From positions 1 to 22,757 of the forward strand of contig DASXSB010000122.1 of assembly GCA_036506275.1 (NCBI GenBank): 22,757 nucleotides of DNA. Direction: 5' to 3'. The first letter of the stretch is position 1; each line of letters begins with the position of its first letter. The translations under genes and the position numbers were made by a program. The notes beneath the pieces were generated by a model. The model made no database searches, was not told the origin of the DNA, and was given only the letters and a program-made list of their open reading frames with translations. This document shows positions 21,240-22,757 of the stretch, in pieces. This DNA is from DASXSB01 sp036506275. Lineage in GTDB: Bacteria > Methylomirabilota > Methylomirabilia > Rokubacteriales > CSP1-6.

Positions 21240-22723
21240 TGCAGTTGAAGCGCACCACCCTCGTCGCTCTGCTCGTCGTGGCCGGCGTGCTCGGGGCCGC
21301 GCTCGGGGGGTTCACGGTGACTCGTGCCGAGCTCGGTCGCCCGCGCCTCGCCCAGGTGGCGCCGGTCGCGGCGCCCATCCTCCCCGTCCAGATGCCGTTG
21401 ACGACCAACACGTTCGCCAAGGTCGCGGAGGCGATCAAGCCCGCCGTCATCAACGTGAATACGGTGACGCGCACCGCGGGCCAGGGCGGCGGTGGCCCGG
21501 TGGGGCGCACGCCTTTCGAGGAATTCTTCGGCGAGGAGTTCTTCCGGCGGTTCTTCGGCGACGTGCCGGAGCGCATCCCGCAGCGGAGCCTGGGCTCCGG
21601 CGTGATCGTCGATCCCTCGGGCGTGGCCCTCACCAACGCGCACGTGGTGGAGAAGGCGACCGACATCGAAGTCGTGACCCTCGACGGTAGCAAGCACAGG
21701 GCGAAGGTGGTCGGCATCGACAAGAAGACGGACCTCGCCGTGCTCCGGCTCGACGACGGCAAGGGATCGTTTCCGTTCGCGCGCCTCGGCGACTCGGAGA
21801 AGATCCAGGTCGGGGACTGGGTCATCGCGGTGGGCTCGCCCTTCGGGCTCCAGGCGACGGTGACAGCCGGCATCATCAGCGCCAAGGCGCGCCAGCTCAA
21901 CCAGGGCCCCTTCGACGACTTCCTCCAGACCGACGCCGCCATCAATCCCGGCAACTCCGGGGGGCCCCTCGTCAACATGCAGGGCGAGGTGATCGGCATC
22001 AATACTGCGATCGTGGCCGGCGGCTCCGGCATCGGCTTCGCGATCCCGTCCTCCATGGCGAAGAAGATCTACACCGAGCTCCTCGCGAAGGGCCGCGTGG
22101 CGCGCGGGTGGCTCGGCGTGTCGATCCAGCCCCTCACGCCGGAGCTGGCGAAGGCGTTCGGCGCCAAGGAGAGCAAGGGCGTCCTGATCTCCGACGTCCT
22201 GCCCGACAGTCCCGCTTCCAAGGCCGGACTCCAGTCCGGCGATATCCTGCTCGAGTTCGAAGGCAAGAAGATGGACGCCCCCGGCGACCTCCAGCGCGCG
22301 GTCGGTCTCACCGCCCCCGGCAACGACACCAAGGTCAAGGTCTGGCGGGACAAAGCCGAGAAGACGGTCGACATCAAGATCGGCGAAGCGCCCGACGAGC
22401 GGGAAGCGCAGCAGCGTCCCGCCACGCGCGGGCGCTCGATGCTCGGTCTCGAGGTGAGGCCGATCACTCCCGAGGTCGCCCGCCAACTCAACCTCCGCAC
22501 GACCGACGGGGTGGTGGTGGTTCGCGTGGAGGACGACAGCGCCGCCCTCGAAGCCGGTGTCCAGCGCGGCGACGTGATCCGCGAGATCAACCGGCAGCGG
22601 ATTCGCACGCTCGCCGACTTCGAGCGGCTCACGAAGGACGTCAAGGAGGGTGACCGGCTGACCGTGCTCCTCCAGCGCGGCCAGTCCTCGCTCTTCGTCG
22701 CCTTCACCGTCGGCCGCGGCTGA
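21236..22723 (+). CDS. htrA: Periplasmic serine protease HtrA/DegP family, two PDZ domains
   Basis: A 495-residue protein. ATG 21236 is chosen for GGAGG 10 bases upstream and the ATGA overlap with ftsH; ATG 21239 is next. An N-terminal hydrophobic signal or anchor (about 8-25) leads to a trypsin-like domain with catalytic H136 (T-N-A-H-V-V), D166 (D-L-A-V-L) and S241 (G-N-S-G-G). An F- and E-rich segment F-E-E-F-F-G-E-E-F-F-R-R-F-F (94-107) is the Q-linker/LA-loop region seen in DegP relatives. PDZ1 (about 290-385) and PDZ2 (about 400-492) follow, which places it with DegP/DegQ rather than DegS. It degrades or holds misfolded envelope proteins, and with FtsH forms a quality-control pair for membrane and periplasm. 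Confidence 0.96.
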   Translation: MMQLKRTTLVALLVVAGVLGAALGGFTVTRAELGRPRLAQVAPVAAPILPVQMPLTTNTFAKVAEAIKPAVINVNTVTRTAGQGGGGPVGRTPFEEFFGEEFFRRFFGDVPERIPQRSLGSGVIVDPSGVALTNAHVVEKATDIEVVTLDGSKHRAKVVGIDKKTDLAVLRLDDGKGSFPFARLGDSEKIQVGDWVIAVGSPFGLQATVTAGIISAKARQLNQGPFDDFLQTDAAINPGNSGGPLVNMQGEVIGINTAIVAGGSGIGFAIPSSMAKKIYTELLAKGRVARGWLGVSIQPLTPELAKAFGAKESKGVLISDVLPDSPASKAGLQSGDILLEFEGKKMDAPGDLQRAVGLTAPGNDTKVKVWRDKAEKTVDIKIGEAPDEREAQQRPATRGRSMLGLEVRPITPEVARQLNLRTTDGVVVVRVEDDSAALEAGVQRGDVIREINRQRIRTLADFERLTKDVKEGDRLTVLLQRGQSSLFVAFTVGRG

Positions 22724-22725
22724 GG

Positions 22726-22750
22726 GCCGGCCGGGCAGCGCCCGGCCGGC
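22726..22750 (+). terminator. Perfect 11-bp GC hairpin after htrA
   Basis: GCCGGCCGGGC (22726-22736) and GCCCGGCCGGC (22740-22750) are perfect inverted repeats around a three-base AGC loop, starting two bases after the htrA stop codon. Stem strength fits a terminator, but the bases after it are ACCCCCG with no T-run and the window ends there. It would also fold from the opposite strand. Confidence 0.6.
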
Positions 22751-22757
22751 ACCCCCG

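Noticed and set aside
1..22757. tRNA, rRNA, CRISPR, insertion sequence or prophage
   Set aside because: No cloverleaf-like sequence, repeat array, transposase or terminal inverted repeat was seen on reading; intergenic space is too small for most of these.

Overview
The window is GC-rich bacterial chromosome, densely coded, with a respiratory gene cluster at its centre. No rRNA, tRNA, CRISPR array or mobile element is visible. Several features together suggest an uncultivated, probably aerobic lineage of the Rokubacteria / NC10 (Methylomirabilota) kind: a CydA-like protein beside membrane-bound c-type cytochromes, an A1-type cytochrome c oxidase, a universal stress protein fused to PCP_red-like modules, and a radical SAM protein ending in the same module. 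That assignment is an inference from gene content, not a database result.

Layout. Bases 1-284 hold no supportable gene, only a GC hairpin and a weak promoter candidate. Two small plus-strand genes follow: a lipoprotein (285-545) and a secreted protein (675-1421), neither of known function. The second converges on, and overlaps by 14 bp, the last gene of a very long minus-strand cluster. That cluster runs from 19220 down to 1408 (about 17.8 kb, 20 protein genes plus a 14-codon mini-ORF). Stop/start overlaps are frequent and no gap exceeds about 60 bp. In transcription order it encodes: a CydA-like polytopic protein; a diheme c cytochrome; a membrane-anchored monoheme c cytochrome; a diheme cytochrome fused to an ethylbenzene-dehydrogenase-type heme domain; a cupredoxin-like protein; oxidase subunits II and I; heme A synthase; heme O synthase; a 40-residue membrane protein; a first subunit III; a 78-residue CxxC membrane protein; a second subunit III; subunit IV; a DUF983 protein; a second cupredoxin-like protein; the USP/PCP_red fusion; the radical SAM/SPASM/PCP_red protein; a four-helix membrane protein; and an Mrp/NBP35-type ATPase.

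Divergent from this cluster is a plus-strand pair, ftsH and htrA (19335-22723). Together they would provide membrane and periplasmic protein quality control. The 114-bp divergent spacer carries two back-to-back promoter candidates, each with a perfect TTGACA -35 box. A perfect 11-bp GC hairpin follows htrA.

How the genes may work together: the aa3-type oxidase and its heme A pathway are complete enough to recognise with confidence. Upstream in the same transcription unit is a CydA homologue with no CydB, followed by three cytochromes carrying five c-type heme sites and by a copper-protein candidate. The most interesting reading is that the CydA-like protein and its cytochromes form a quinol-oxidising or electron-distributing module that feeds the oxidase, in place of or beside a bc1 complex (no bc1 genes are in the window). 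The tail of the cluster (PCP_red fusions, radical SAM, Mrp-like ATPase) may serve tetrapyrrole or metallocofactor handling, but this is inference.
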